Shown here: piece by piece, positions 25,884-34,179 of the stretch
Layout of the letters: the number at the start of each line of letters is the position of its first letter
Position numbering within the stretch: the first letter of the stretch is position 1
Assembly (NCBI RefSeq): GCF_001510665.1
Contig: NZ_LMTI01000001.1
Span: 623,402 to 687,401 of the forward strand
From: Bacillus sp. FJAT-27445
GTDB lineage: Bacteria > Bacillota > Bacilli > Bacillales > Cytobacillaceae
Direction of reading: 5' to 3'
DNA: 64,000 nt
Made by a program: the position numbers and the translations under genes
The notes under the pieces: generated by a model
The model's database searches: none
What the model saw: only the letters and a program-made list of their open reading frames with translations
Told to the model about the DNA's origin: nothing

Positions 25884-26555
25884 ATGTCAATGGAATGGTT
25901 TGACCGGGTAAGCTCGGAGTTGCAGGACCATTTAGAATCCATTTGTGAAAAATACGACCAGGCAGGCCAGATGGCAGTCGAGAGGAGTTCAAAGCACCCA
26001 AGAATTGAATTCTTCGTTGAAACCGATGATTGTGACGGGCGCGATTATTTTTGCACTCTTTTCTTTGATCCGTATAACGAGGAGTTTTATGTAGAAACCT
26101 ATGACGCTGAACTTGAACAGCCGGCCCGGACAATTTTACCAGACATTGAAAACATCATTGATGCTGTCCATGAAAGTTTCCATGAATACATGAATGACGA
26201 CCTCGATGAATATGACGATATTGATGAAATTCTTGAGGATGAAGAGGATGAAGCAGATGACCTCACCGTTATAGCTTATTCCGACGACGAGGTTTACGAG
26301 GAAATCGAAGTAGAGTGGGAGACTCCCGAAGTGACTGCCTTTCAGCAAGAAGACGAGGTCGAAGTAACCTATCAGTTCGGCGTCGTGCAGGGGACAGGGG
26401 ACGGCGTACTCCGCCGGATTAACCGGATGTGGACCGAGGACGATGAACTAATTAAAGATGAAACAAATTTTATTTTTACAAAGGAAGAAGCGAGTACGAT
26501 TATCGCGATGATTGCCAGCCACATGGATCAAATGAAGGGCTATGAATTAGAGTAG
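25884..26555 (+). CDS. acidic hypothetical protein, 223 aa
   Basis: Unrecognised. The centre (about residues 105-155) is very acidic, with clusters such as DDLDEYDDIDEILEDEEDEA. The two ends look folded: residues 1-90 (RIEFFVETDDCDGRDYFCTL...) and 165-223 (VEVTYQFGVVQGTGDGVLRRI...). There is no membrane segment or known motif. ATG 25884 is 7 nt from GGGAAGG; ATG 25878 is too close and 25890 is an alternative. Acidic linkers of this type occur in stress or DNA-mimic proteins, but I claim neither. A terminator follows. Confidence 0.75.
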   Translation: MSMEWFDRVSSELQDHLESICEKYDQAGQMAVERSSKHPRIEFFVETDDCDGRDYFCTLFFDPYNEEFYVETYDAELEQPARTILPDIENIIDAVHESFHEYMNDDLDEYDDIDEILEDEEDEADDLTVIAYSDDEVYEEIEVEWETPEVTAFQQEDEVEVTYQFGVVQGTGDGVLRRINRMWTEDDELIKDETNFIFTKEEASTIIAMIASHMDQMKGYELE

Positions 26556-26563
26556 CTATAAAA

Positions 26564-26610
26564 ATAGACGGAGCCAATCCCTTTTTTCAAAGCGGACCGG
26601 CTCCGTCTAT
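26564..26610. terminator. Bidirectional terminator
   Basis: ATAGACGGAGCC/GGCTCCGTCTAT, perfect 12-bp stem with a 23-nt loop, between convergent genes. Confidence 0.85.
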
Positions 26611-26641
26611 GGTTTATTTTCTTCCCCCAGTGTTATCGCCA

Positions 26642-26776
26642 TTACTGCGCCCATTGCTTCTTGACTTGCTCAAGAGCCAGGTGCATGATTTCCTCATCGC
26701 TTGCCTGTGGGTTTGTAATTACATTGGTCAAGTAATTCTTGCCAAGGTACTCTACTTTCACGTTAACTTGTACCAT
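26642..26776 (-). CDS. BA3454 family small stress-response protein, 44 aa
   Basis: ATG 26776 to TAA 26642-26644; the product has VQVNVKVEYLGKNYLTNVI at the N terminus and ALEQVKKQW near the end, which fits the BA3454 family of tiny Bacillus stress proteins. AAAGGATGG is upstream, about 9 nt from this ATG; an in-frame ATG 9 bp further upstream has no spacing from that site. Function unknown. The downstream terminator at 26564-26610 would end it. Confidence 0.8.
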   Translation of the reverse strand: MVQVNVKVEYLGKNYLTNVITNPQASDEEIMHLALEQVKKQWAQ

Positions 26777-27198
26777 TTCAACCATCCTTTCCACTGTATA
26801 TTGCTATCTTGTTATAACAAGAAGTACTTTTTTATACCAACTATCCAACCAGCCTAAACATGAATACTTTTCCAATTTATTCGCCAGCTCACGGAATATG
26901 CATGTTTTTTTAAAAAAGCCAGCTTGCGGCTTTCCTTTATTATAACTTGAAGAAAATACCAGTACCTTATCTTACCATGGTTGACCAAACCGCACAATAG
27001 GGTTAGCCACTCTATTATTCGGGGGTTTTTGATATAATTTGCGGAATTTCATATGAAATGTGAACAAAATTAGGGGCGACCATTGTTTATTAAAAAACTT
27101 TATCAAGTACGGCAACCAAGACAGCCTCTACAAAAGAAGGAACCGAGTAAATGAAAGAAACAGATTGCCCTTTAAATGTGACATCCTTTTTGAATGCT

Positions 27199-27272
27199 GT
27201 CCGAACAATGTCACTCAACGGGTTTTGAGTGACTTCCTTTTCGGATTTTACCCCGACATTGTCTCTCATCGG
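27199..27272. repeat. Palindromic repeat, 51-bp spacing class
   Basis: GTCACTCAAC at 27210 pairs with GAGTGAC at 27226 to make a strong hairpin, and GTCTCTCATC begins at 27261, exactly 51 bp after the first. TGTCCGAA at 27199 equals the inverse motif of the 1391 array. Confidence 0.7.
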
Positions 27273-27307
27273 AACCTTTCGAAGCTAATATAAAGTTTCT
27301 TAGCCAA

Positions 27308-27334
27308 TAAAAAAAGCCCCCAAACAGGGAGCTA
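27308..27334 (-). terminator. Terminator
   Basis: Minus-strand hairpin GCTCCC...GGGGGC (one wobble) with a T7 tail, 10 bp past the 76-aa gene. Confidence 0.7.
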
Positions 27335-27343
27335 GGCTAGGCA

Positions 27344-27574
27344 TTAGGCTTCTATCAACAGATGCTGTTCAACGAACTTTTGGATTTCCACTTTATTAAC
27401 GAACTGCTTTTTCAAGGCGGCTTCAGAGGTTTCAATAAGGTGAAGCATAGCCATGTCCGCCCTCAATTCTCGAAGATCTGTTTCTCCGTTCAGCAAATCA
27501 ACGGCTTTTGCCTTCACTTCAGGGTTATCGGTCGCATGATAAAGAATAAATGCAATACTTGTTATCTTATCCAC
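27344..27574 (-). CDS. small helical protein, 76 aa, GTG start
   Basis: Unknown function. The sequence is helical and acidic, with a central DLRELRADMAMLHLIETSE and tail FVEQHLLIEA; no membrane segment. It starts at GTG 27574, 7 nt after AAGGGGGA. It stands alone with its own terminator, which argues that it is a real gene. It is not recognisably a regulator: no helix-turn-helix is apparent. Confidence 0.7.
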   Translation of the reverse strand: MDKITSIAFILYHATDNPEVKAKAVDLLNGETDLRELRADMAMLHLIETSEAALKKQFVNKVEIQKFVEQHLLIEA

Positions 27575-27784
27575 TTCAACGTCCCCCTTTATTTGCTTCT
27601 ACATACCTATTTTCTCCAAAAATCGATTTTTTCCTGCCTTTTATGCAAAATTTCTTCCGATGTAAAAAATTTCTCAGCCTAAAGTTGTAGGAAAGTTCAA
27701 GCTTCTTTCCGAGGAATGCTTTTCAGGAACGGACTATCATAAAAGCATAGGAACCAGTAAAACGATTAGGGGAGAGAAGTAATC

Positions 27785-28519
27785 ATGAAAAACGTAAAAC
27801 ATGTAATGATCACCGGAGCTTCAAGGGGTCTTGGAAAGGCATTAACATTGGCATTTGCAAAACAGGGGGCAAGGCTGGCGATTTGCGCCCGCAATGAAAA
27901 AGCGTTGCTGGAGGCAAAGATAGAAGCTGAACAGGCTGGAGCGACAGAGGTCCTAGCCATTCGGGCAGACATTTCAATTGCACGTGATGTTGAGCGGTTT
28001 GTCGCATTGACAGAGGAACGGTTCAGCCATATCGATGTCCTTATCAACAATGCCTCAATTTTGGGCCCTAGCCCAATGCCGCTGCTGCTCGATTTTCCTG
28101 AAGAGGATTTTGCCGATGTGCTACGGATTAATACGATGAGTACTTTCCTGGTTACACGCAGGGTGCTTCCGGTTATGCTCCAACGAGACAGCGGTTCAAT
28201 TATCAACGTTACTTCAGAAGCAGGAAATACCGGGTATGCTGGCTGGGGAGCATATGGAATTTCAAAATTTGCGGTTGAAGGGTTAACAGAAACGTGGGCG
28301 GATGAATTGAGTGAAACCGGGGTAAGAGTGAATATGGTCGATCCGGGTGAAATGAACACGGAAATGCATCGCCTGGCTGTTCCGGATTGCGATTATGAAC
28401 TGGCGGATCCCAGCGAAGTGGTACCTGTCTTTCTATACCTGGCCACCGATGAAGCTGCTTCAATTAGCGGGCAGCGGTTTTCGGCCCAGGAGTTTAACGA
28501 GGGGAGGCGGACCACATGA
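27785..28519 (+). CDS. short-chain dehydrogenase/reductase, first gene of the queA-like operon
   Basis: NAD(P)-dependent oxidoreductase of the classical SDR type. TGASRGLGKAL (residues 10-20) is the nucleotide-binding loop, LINNASILG the NNAG motif, and Ser (in VTSEAGNTG) with YGISK near residue 157 the catalytic set. The Arg residues after the first strand (CARNEKA) favour NADP. The stop codon overlaps the next start (ATGA at 28516-28519), so translation of the QueA-like protein is coupled to it. The substrate is unknown; the partnership points to modification of the same molecule. Confidence 0.92.
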   Translation: MKNVKHVMITGASRGLGKALTLAFAKQGARLAICARNEKALLEAKIEAEQAGATEVLAIRADISIARDVERFVALTEERFSHIDVLINNASILGPSPMPLLLDFPEEDFADVLRINTMSTFLVTRRVLPVMLQRDSGSIINVTSEAGNTGYAGWGAYGISKFAVEGLTETWADELSETGVRVNMVDPGEMNTEMHRLAVPDCDYELADPSEVVPVFLYLATDEAASISGQRFSAQEFNEGRRTT

Positions 28520-29532
28520 TTGCAGACAGCCTTCCTTTTCATTTGCCTTCTTCCCTAAATGCCGCCGCCCCTCCTGAAAGGCGTGGTGTTAGGCGGGACC
28601 ATGTCCGGATGATGATTTTGTCAAAAGAAACCGGCTATGCCTGCCATGATTCTTTTTATCATCTCGACCAGTACCTTCATGAAGGGGATGTCCTGGTCCT
28701 AAACAGCTCGAGGACGATTCCGGCTATCCTCCGCGGCCGATTGAAGGATAGCCAGCAAGAAATTGAAATCCGGCTTGCTAGTAAAATTGATGAAAGCCGC
28801 TGGCATGCATTGATTGTTGAGAATGGAGTAGAAGCAGGGGAAAAGATTGATTTTTCCTCCCGGCTTGATGCCGTTGTTGAGGAGAACGACCAGACCTCGC
28901 CGCTGTCAATTATTTGTTTTTCAAAATCAGGAACTAGCCTGTTCGACGAGATTTATTCATTGGGTGAGCCCGTCCGTTATGAATATATCGAAAATCCGTG
29001 GAGCTTGGATTACTACCAGACTGTATTTGCATCCCACCCTGGTTCGGTGGAAATGCCATCAGCTGGGAGGCCGTTCAGCTGGGAGCTTTTATTCAAATTG
29101 CGCAAGAAAGGAATCAAGATCGCGTTCATTCAGCTTCATACAGGCTTAAGTTATTTCCTGGATGACAATTTCGACCACCATCCATCGAAAAATAAAGAAG
29201 AATACTCAATTCCGGAAACTACGTGGTCATCTATTCTAAAAGCCAAGGAATCAAGGAATAGGGTAATCGCTGCAGGAACAACGGTTGTACGGGCGCTGGA
29301 AACAGCAGTCGCAACCGGGCAACTGCAGGGCTGGACGAATTTATTCATCCATCCGGGTTATGAATTGAAAACAGCCGATGGAATCCTGACAGGGCTCCAT
29401 GAACCCGAAGCCAGCCACCTTTCAATGTTGTCTGCATTTGTTCCCCAGGAGAAACTGTACGAAGCGTATCGGCATGCAGTCGAAGAAAACTATCTTTGGC
29501 ATGAATTTGGCGATATGAATCTTATTTTATGA
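28516..29532 (+). CDS. QueA-like AdoMet:tRNA ribosyltransferase-isomerase paralogue
   Basis: True QueA transfers the ribosyl part of AdoMet to preQ1 in tRNA to make epoxyqueuosine. This protein follows QueA throughout (338 aa): VLVLNSSRTIPAILRG near residues 59-74, then LRKKGIKIAFIQLHTGLSYF, GTTVVRALET near 254 and the C-terminal FGDMNLIL. Several QueA blocks are altered, however: the usual PTAGLHF reads PSAGRPF (about 182-188), and the usual HVGLGTF reads HTGLSYF. These lie in the core, so the substrate is probably not the standard one. It overlaps the SDR gene by 4 bp and precedes a VOC gene by 12 bp. No tgt or queG neighbour is present. Confidence 0.8.
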   Translation: MIADSLPFHLPSSLNAAAPPERRGVRRDHVRMMILSKETGYACHDSFYHLDQYLHEGDVLVLNSSRTIPAILRGRLKDSQQEIEIRLASKIDESRWHALIVENGVEAGEKIDFSSRLDAVVEENDQTSPLSIICFSKSGTSLFDEIYSLGEPVRYEYIENPWSLDYYQTVFASHPGSVEMPSAGRPFSWELLFKLRKKGIKIAFIQLHTGLSYFLDDNFDHHPSKNKEEYSIPETTWSSILKAKESRNRVIAAGTTVVRALETAVATGQLQGWTNLFIHPGYELKTADGILTGLHEPEASHLSMLSAFVPQEKLYEAYRHAVEENYLWHEFGDMNLIL

Positions 29533-29544
29533 GAGGGAAAATCT

Positions 29545-29901
29545 ATGATCTTATTTCATCACTATGCGATTGAAACCTCGAATCTTGCTAAAGTGCTCCA
29601 CTTTTACCAGACTGTGCTTGGGTTCCATACAGAAGAGACCTTTTATTTTCAGGGGAATAAAATCGTGTTTTTAACGCTTGGCAGTTTCCGCATTGAATTG
29701 GCAGAATCGGACGAGGAAAGTAACGGCGATGGCCCAGTTCATTTATGTTTTGAAACAGATGGCCTCGATAACATAATGGAGGAGCTTGATCAGGCAGATT
29801 TGACCAGAGTGGAGGGGCCTTATAAATTGGAAAATGGATGGAGAACGGTTTTTTATACAGGACCTGCGGGCGAACTTCTGGAGTTTTTGGCCATGGGTTA
29901 A
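29545..29901 (+). CDS. VOC (glyoxalase/bleomycin-resistance) family protein
   Basis: A 118-aa single-domain protein with paired beta-alpha-beta-beta-beta units. N-terminal FHHYAIETSNLAKVLHFYQT carries a His that can bind metal, the middle has VHLCFETDG and the C terminus AGELLEFLA provides a Glu. The spacing suits a metal-dependent isomerase, lyase or dioxygenase, or a binding protein. It is the third gene of the SDR/QueA-like operon, 12 bp after it, and a terminator follows. Its specific reaction cannot be inferred. Confidence 0.85.
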   Translation: MILFHHYAIETSNLAKVLHFYQTVLGFHTEETFYFQGNKIVFLTLGSFRIELAESDEESNGDGPVHLCFETDGLDNIMEELDQADLTRVEGPYKLENGWRTVFYTGPAGELLEFLAMG

Positions 29902-29905
29902 TTGG

Positions 29906-29935
29906 AAGGAAGGGATGATTGGATCCTTTCCTTTT
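29906..29935 (+). terminator. Terminator of the SDR/QueA-like/VOC operon
   Basis: AAGGAAGG.AT/AT.CTTTCCTT stem and a T-rich tail. Confidence 0.65.
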
Positions 29936-30054
29936 TCTTTTTGAAAAAAGTTGTTTTCTCAGTTCTTCTAATAATTGAAATAAACTATTAAATTTACCTC
30001 AGCATCCAAGGATGTTATTTTAGAATATATCATTTTAATAGGGAGGGGAACTGG

Positions 30055-30867
30055 ATGCAGCTAGTAGGCATTGCAATCGGATCAGTCATCATCGCTGCAG
30101 CCTTTAATTGTTTCCTGATTCCGCATGAGGTCCTATCAAGTGGGATTAGCGGATTATCAATGATGGTAGGGATGCTTACGCCGCTCGATACAGGTATTGC
30201 AAACTTTCTTTTGAATCTGCCCCTGCTTGTACTTGGTTATATGAAGCTTGGCAAAAAATTCATTGTGAATACTATTCTCTCTGTCGTCCTCATTTCGATT
30301 GGGCTTTCCATAATCCCGGTACATGAGGTTGCCAGCAACAGCATTCTTTCATCCATTTTTGGCGGTGCCCTGGCAGGTGTGGGGATGGGCCTGGTTTTAC
30401 GCCAGTCTGCTTCAACAGGCGGGCTAGACATTATTGCAATGCTTGTTTCCCGCAAAAAAGATTTTCCTATCGGGTCACTGCTAGCAGCTATGAACGCGGT
30501 TATAATTGCGATTAGCGGGTTCCTGTTTAACTGGGATACTGCATTGAATACAATGGTATCGATTTTTATTACAGGTAAAGTTATTGATACAATTTATACC
30601 CACCATGTGAAACTAACTTTGACAATCATTACTGACAAAGGCGAGGAAATGCGCGATCAACTCGTGAAGAATGTCTATCGTGGCCTGACTGTGATTGATG
30701 GAATGGGCGGCTTTTCAAAAGAGAGCCGGAACATCTTGATGACAGTTATTACCAGATATGAGTTGGCCGAGGTTAAATCCCTGATCGCCGATGTTGACCC
30801 GAATGCATTTGTCAATATTACTAAAACAATAGAAGTGATGGGGCTCTTCCATAAACAGAGTACCTGA
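30055..30867 (+). CDS. YitT family membrane protein (DUF2179 C-terminal domain)
   Basis: Five or six hydrophobic segments (to about residue 175), with the family pattern AAFNCFLIPHEVLSSGISGLS at the N terminus and GGALAGVGMGLVLRQSASTGGLD in the middle. The last 90 residues form the soluble DUF2179 domain (HHVKLTLTIITDKGEEM and YELAEVKSLIADVDPNAFV). The family is widespread in Bacilli and without a settled function. A second family member occurs at 37523 in this window, and the two share the same architecture. ATG 30055 is preceded by AGGGAGGGGAA. Confidence 0.92.
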   Translation: MQLVGIAIGSVIIAAAFNCFLIPHEVLSSGISGLSMMVGMLTPLDTGIANFLLNLPLLVLGYMKLGKKFIVNTILSVVLISIGLSIIPVHEVASNSILSSIFGGALAGVGMGLVLRQSASTGGLDIIAMLVSRKKDFPIGSLLAAMNAVIIAISGFLFNWDTALNTMVSIFITGKVIDTIYTHHVKLTLTIITDKGEEMRDQLVKNVYRGLTVIDGMGGFSKESRNILMTVITRYELAEVKSLIADVDPNAFVNITKTIEVMGLFHKQST

Positions 30868-30873
30868 ACAATC

Positions 30874-30900
30874 GCCGGTTTCCCTGTGAAATCGGTTTTT
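30874..30900 (+). terminator. Terminator after the first yitT gene
   Basis: CCGGTTTC/GAAATCGG stem followed by T6. Confidence 0.6.
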
Positions 30901-31037
30901 TGCATCCTTTACAAAAACAGAATTTTTAATTAATCTTGGATAATACAGATTTTTGCAAAAACATCGACTGGCATGCCTTATCCTAATAGGCGGTCCCGGT
31001 GTAGTATAAGGCCGAATAGTGGAAGAGAGGGTTTGCA

Positions 31038-31280
31038 ATGTTTATTTCATTCACCAAACAGCAAAAAGATCAATTAATTAGCGATATCCAGGAGTTCTTT
31101 TTAAAAGAACGGGGTGAGGAGCTCGGGAATTTAGAAGCGGAAAACGTACTCGAGTTTTTTAAAACTGAATTAGGGCCTTATTTTTTCAATGAGGGCATCA
31201 AGCAATCCCGAAAAGCAGCCGAGGAAAAAATGGCGCAGCTGGAAGAGGAATTGTATTCGCTTGAACGGCCTATGAAATAG
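31038..31280 (+). CDS. DUF2164 family protein
   Basis: An 80-aa protein with the family pattern FTKQQKDQLISDIQEFF, ENVLEFFKTELGPYFFNEGI and a C-terminal charged helix AEEKMAQLEEELYSLER. It is soluble and helical, and no activity is known for the family. The exporter gene starts 9 bp downstream, so both are likely to share one transcript. Confidence 0.85.
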   Translation: MFISFTKQQKDQLISDIQEFFLKERGEELGNLEAENVLEFFKTELGPYFFNEGIKQSRKAAEEKMAQLEEELYSLERPMK

Positions 31281-31289
31281 GGGGAAAGT

Positions 31290-32255
31290 ATGAAACCGAT
31301 TGTCCTTGGAATCTCTTCCGCTTTTTTCTTCGCATTTACGTTTGTCCTGAACCGGTCGATGGAGCTATCCGGCGGCCATTGGATTTGGAGCGCGTCATTA
31401 AGGTATTTCTTCATGGTTCCGCTCCTTTTCCTCCTTGTCGCGGGAAAAAAAAATCTCAAGCCGCTTTGGGCGGAAATGAAACAAAATCCTGGTTCATGGC
31501 TTTTATGGAGCACGGTCGGTTTCGGGCTGTTCTATGCGCCGATTTGTTTTGCCGCGGCCTATTCTCCCGGCTGGCTTATTGCCGGTACCTGGCTCGTTAC
31601 AATTGTGTCAGGATCCCTGCTTTCGCCGCTATTTTTTGAAACACGAAATGGCGTACAAGCAAGAGGACGCATCCCCGTGAAAGGTCTATTTATGTCGGTT
31701 ATCATCCTGGCAGGAGTTGCCGTGATGCAACTGGAACAAGCGAAGTCGCTTGGCGCAAAGGAATTTCTCTTTGGGGTGGTCCCGGTACTGATTGCTACGT
31801 TTGCTTATCCCCTTGGGAACAGGAAAATGATGGAGGTTGCCGGAGGAAGGCTGGATACATTCCAGCGGGTGCTCGGAATGACAGCGGCAAGCCTGCCGTT
31901 TTGGATTTTGTTAGCCGTTTATGGAATAGTTACGGTTGACCTACCTTCTAAAGGCCAAATCATCCAGTCTGGCGGAGTTGCAGTAACCTCCGGAGTCATC
32001 GCAACCGTCCTGTTTTTCATGGCAACCGACCTTGTCAGGGGAGATATGACGAAAATCGCCGCAGTTGAAGCAACCCAATCCGTTGAGATTCTGTTCGCTT
32101 TGGCTGGCGAAGTGCTATTTTTGGCCGCTCCAATGCCATCACTACTCTCTTGGGCCGGGATTTTCCTGGTGGTTGCAGGTATGGCGCTGCACAGTTTTTC
32201 GGCAATCCTCTTTTCTGGCAAAAAGAAAAAAGCCTTCGTCCAGGAACAGGCATGA
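31290..32255 (+). CDS. DMT-superfamily exporter (putative multidrug-efflux/EmrE family)
   Basis: Ten hydrophobic helices in 321 aa, of which the last ten residues form a basic tail. The protein fits the Bacillus 'putative multidrug resistance efflux transporter' group within the drug/metabolite transporters: FFFAFTFVLNRSMELSGGHW at the start and PGWLIAGTWLVTIVSGSLLSP in the middle. Substrate unknown; actual drug efflux is untested. It follows DUF2164 by 9 bp and ends 41 bp before a terminator. Confidence 0.85.
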   Translation: MKPIVLGISSAFFFAFTFVLNRSMELSGGHWIWSASLRYFFMVPLLFLLVAGKKNLKPLWAEMKQNPGSWLLWSTVGFGLFYAPICFAAAYSPGWLIAGTWLVTIVSGSLLSPLFFETRNGVQARGRIPVKGLFMSVIILAGVAVMQLEQAKSLGAKEFLFGVVPVLIATFAYPLGNRKMMEVAGGRLDTFQRVLGMTAASLPFWILLAVYGIVTVDLPSKGQIIQSGGVAVTSGVIATVLFFMATDLVRGDMTKIAAVEATQSVEILFALAGEVLFLAAPMPSLLSWAGIFLVVAGMALHSFSAILFSGKKKKAFVQEQA

Positions 32256-32296
32256 CGTTTGTGAAGTCACCAATTTTTAATGAGAAATCCTCATTC

Positions 32297-32330
32297 AAAA
32301 GCCCCCCATCTATCATGGGAGGGCTTTTAT
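32297..32330 (+). terminator. Terminator after the DMT exporter
   Basis: AAAAGCCC..CCAT/ATGG..GGGCTTTT stem with a 5-nt loop. Confidence 0.85.
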
Positions 32331-32396
32331 TTCGTTTTCAAATGCCCGTTCGACTATACTTATATCAACACGTTGAATATTTGGAGGAAGAGGCCA

Positions 32397-33317
32397 ATGG
32401 TGAATGGCTGGACAATAGAAAACATGAACGATGTCACTGGAAAAAGGGTCGTTATTACTGGCGGAAATAGCGGGATCGGCTTCGAAGCCGCACGCGTATT
32501 TGCCGCAAAAGGCGCCGATGTCATCCTTGCTGTAAGGAATATGGCGAGGGGGGAGGCTGCTGTCTCAATAATTAAAGCGGAAAGTCCCAATTCTTTCATC
32601 CGGCTAATGCAGCTGGATTTAAGCGAACAGGCGTCGATAAGGAAGTTTGCCGAGGAATTTGCTGCACGCTATTCATCGCTAGATATCCTGATTAATAACG
32701 CGGGGATCATGATGCCGCCACACAGCAAAACCCGCGATGGATTCGAGGCACAATTTGGCAGCAACCATCTTGGCCATTATGCTCTGACGGGGCTATTATT
32801 CGGTTTATTAAAAAATACCGCGGGTTCCCGTGTTGTCACCGTAAGCAGCCTCGCAGCACACAAGGCTCGGATTGACTTCGACAACCTTGATGGATCACAT
32901 GGCTATAAACGATACAAGTTTTATGGACAAAGCAAGCTTGCCAATATGCTGTTTGGAAAAGAACTACAGAAAAAGATTGAAGGAAAGGGACTTGATGTGA
33001 TGAGCATTATCTGCCATCCCGGCGTTACTCATACGAATCTTGCTTCCAGGAATTCTGGCCGTGAGATGAATCGTTTATTCAGGTTGATTTCACAGGCAAT
33101 CACCCAGCCAACCGCGATGGGGGCTTTGCCGACGCTTTATGCGGCAACCGAGACTTCATTGCAAGGCGGGGAATACATCGGTCCGGACGGGAAGAAGAAG
33201 CGGAAGGGCTACCCGACAAAGGATCCGGTCATTGAAAGGATCTACGATGCCGAAACCGCGGTGAGGCTATGGGATCTTTCTGAGGAATTGACGGGGATAG
33301 CATACGATTTCAATTAG
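32397..33317 (+). CDS. short-chain dehydrogenase/reductase (retinol-dehydrogenase-like)
   Basis: SDR of the longer group (306 aa). TGGNSGIGFEAAR (residues 20-32) binds the nucleotide, NNAGIM is present, Ser is in VTVSSLAAH and the Tyr-Lys pair in YGQSKLAN near 174. The Arg in AVRNMARG suggests NADP. This group includes retinol-dehydrogenase-like and WW-domain-oxidoreductase-like enzymes; the bacterial substrate is unknown. I start at ATG 32397 with GGAGGAAGAGG ahead of it. The longer frame from 32280 would cover the terminator of the preceding gene. Confidence 0.9.
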   Translation: MVNGWTIENMNDVTGKRVVITGGNSGIGFEAARVFAAKGADVILAVRNMARGEAAVSIIKAESPNSFIRLMQLDLSEQASIRKFAEEFAARYSSLDILINNAGIMMPPHSKTRDGFEAQFGSNHLGHYALTGLLFGLLKNTAGSRVVTVSSLAAHKARIDFDNLDGSHGYKRYKFYGQSKLANMLFGKELQKKIEGKGLDVMSIICHPGVTHTNLASRNSGREMNRLFRLISQAITQPTAMGALPTLYAATETSLQGGEYIGPDGKKKRKGYPTKDPVIERIYDAETAVRLWDLSEELTGIAYDFN

Positions 33318-33381
33318 GGCATTAAAATCTTTTTTTCCTCCTAAAGTTCAAATAGTTGCTTTGCTAATTTTTGTGGAATTT

Positions 33382-33507
33382 GGCATAACTTTTCGCTTCC
33401 TTGGCATTAATAATTGCGTTTTTGGCATTAATCCTTGTGTATTTGGCATTAATATTTGCCTGAACGGCATTATTATATCCCTTATTGGCATTAATGAACT
33501 TTAATAG
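33382..33507. repeat. Tandem array, exact 21-bp period (GGCATTAAT type)
   Basis: GGCAT recurs at 33382, 33403, 33424, 33445, 33466 and 33487, i.e. six units exactly 21 bp apart with consensus GGCATTAATnnTTGCnTnTTT. The first ten positions are well conserved; the rest vary. No spacers lie between units. The rest of the gap 33318-33687 carries no supported gene. Confidence 0.92.
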
Positions 33508-33687
33508 GGATGGCCTCTCAATTTAAAATGCGAAAGGAAAGCGTTTTTCTCAAATAGGAACCCCATTTTTGCGATTTTCTTTATTTGTGATTGGTTGCCA
33601 AATCACTCCCACCCCCGTTTGACTTTTGCCTCCTAAATTGAAATACTTGGAGTGACGTTCAACCTAAGAATAAGGCTGGTGACCAAA

Positions 33688-34152
33688 ATGAAAGTAAAAG
33701 AGTTTATGATCACGGATGTAATTAGCGCGGCACCAGAGATGACACTTGCCGAGGTAATGGCCCTTTTTGTCGAAAAGAAGATTGGCGGGGTACCGGTTTG
33801 CAATAAAGACGGCAAGCTGCTTGGTATGGTTACGGATGGAGATATCCTCCGCGCAATTCAGCCGATTGACCGTAAAATCGTAAATTTCCTAATATATATG
33901 GAATATTTGGAAGAGATTGATGTTAAAACAAGACTCAGTGATACGTCGGATACCTCGATAATATCCATCGCAAAGACGAAAAATATTATTACCGTTTCTC
34001 CGGATGATGACATGGACATCGCCGTTAAGCACCTTTCCTGCCATCATTTTAAAAAGCTTCCGGTTGTCGACGCGGAAAACCGTGTTGTTGGAGTGATCAG
34101 CAGGGGAGATGTAATCAGGAAAATCCAGGTGACCATTTTAAAGGAACTCTAA
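33688..34152 (+). CDS. CBS-pair domain protein
   Basis: Two CBS domains make up almost the whole protein (154 aa): MKVKEFMITDVISAAPEMTL and KIGGVPVCNKDGKLLGMVTDGDIL in the first, and IITVSPDDDMDIAVKHL with KKLPVVDAENRVVGVISRGDV in the second. CBS pairs bind adenosine nucleotides or AdoMet and regulate enzymes or channels. With no catalytic domain it must act on a partner. Start ATG 33688 has GGTGA 7 nt upstream. The metallophosphoesterase gene follows after 27 bp and may be its partner or merely in the same transcript. Confidence 0.92.
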   Translation: MKVKEFMITDVISAAPEMTLAEVMALFVEKKIGGVPVCNKDGKLLGMVTDGDILRAIQPIDRKIVNFLIYMEYLEEIDVKTRLSDTSDTSIISIAKTKNIITVSPDDDMDIAVKHLSCHHFKKLPVVDAENRVVGVISRGDVIRKIQVTILKEL

Positions 34153-34179
34153 AAGAAAACGATAAAGGAATTTACTTAT

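Larger units (their letters stand above)
26777..27343. other. Gap with hairpin and palindromic repeat, no gene seen
   Basis: AAAGCC/GGCTTT forms a small hairpin at 26914-26934. Repeats related to the 51-bp palindromic class occupy about 27199-27272. A minus-strand frame from 27053 (MKFRKLYQKPP) has no ribosome binding site, so I do not call it. Confidence 0.5.

Noticed and set aside
26976..27053. Minus-strand frame of 25 codons (MKFRKLYQKPP...)
   Set aside because: No ribosome binding site; the ATG lies in the palindrome TTTCATATGAAA.
33382..33507. CRISPR-like array
   Set aside because: Units are contiguous at 21 bp with no unique spacers, and no cas genes are present.
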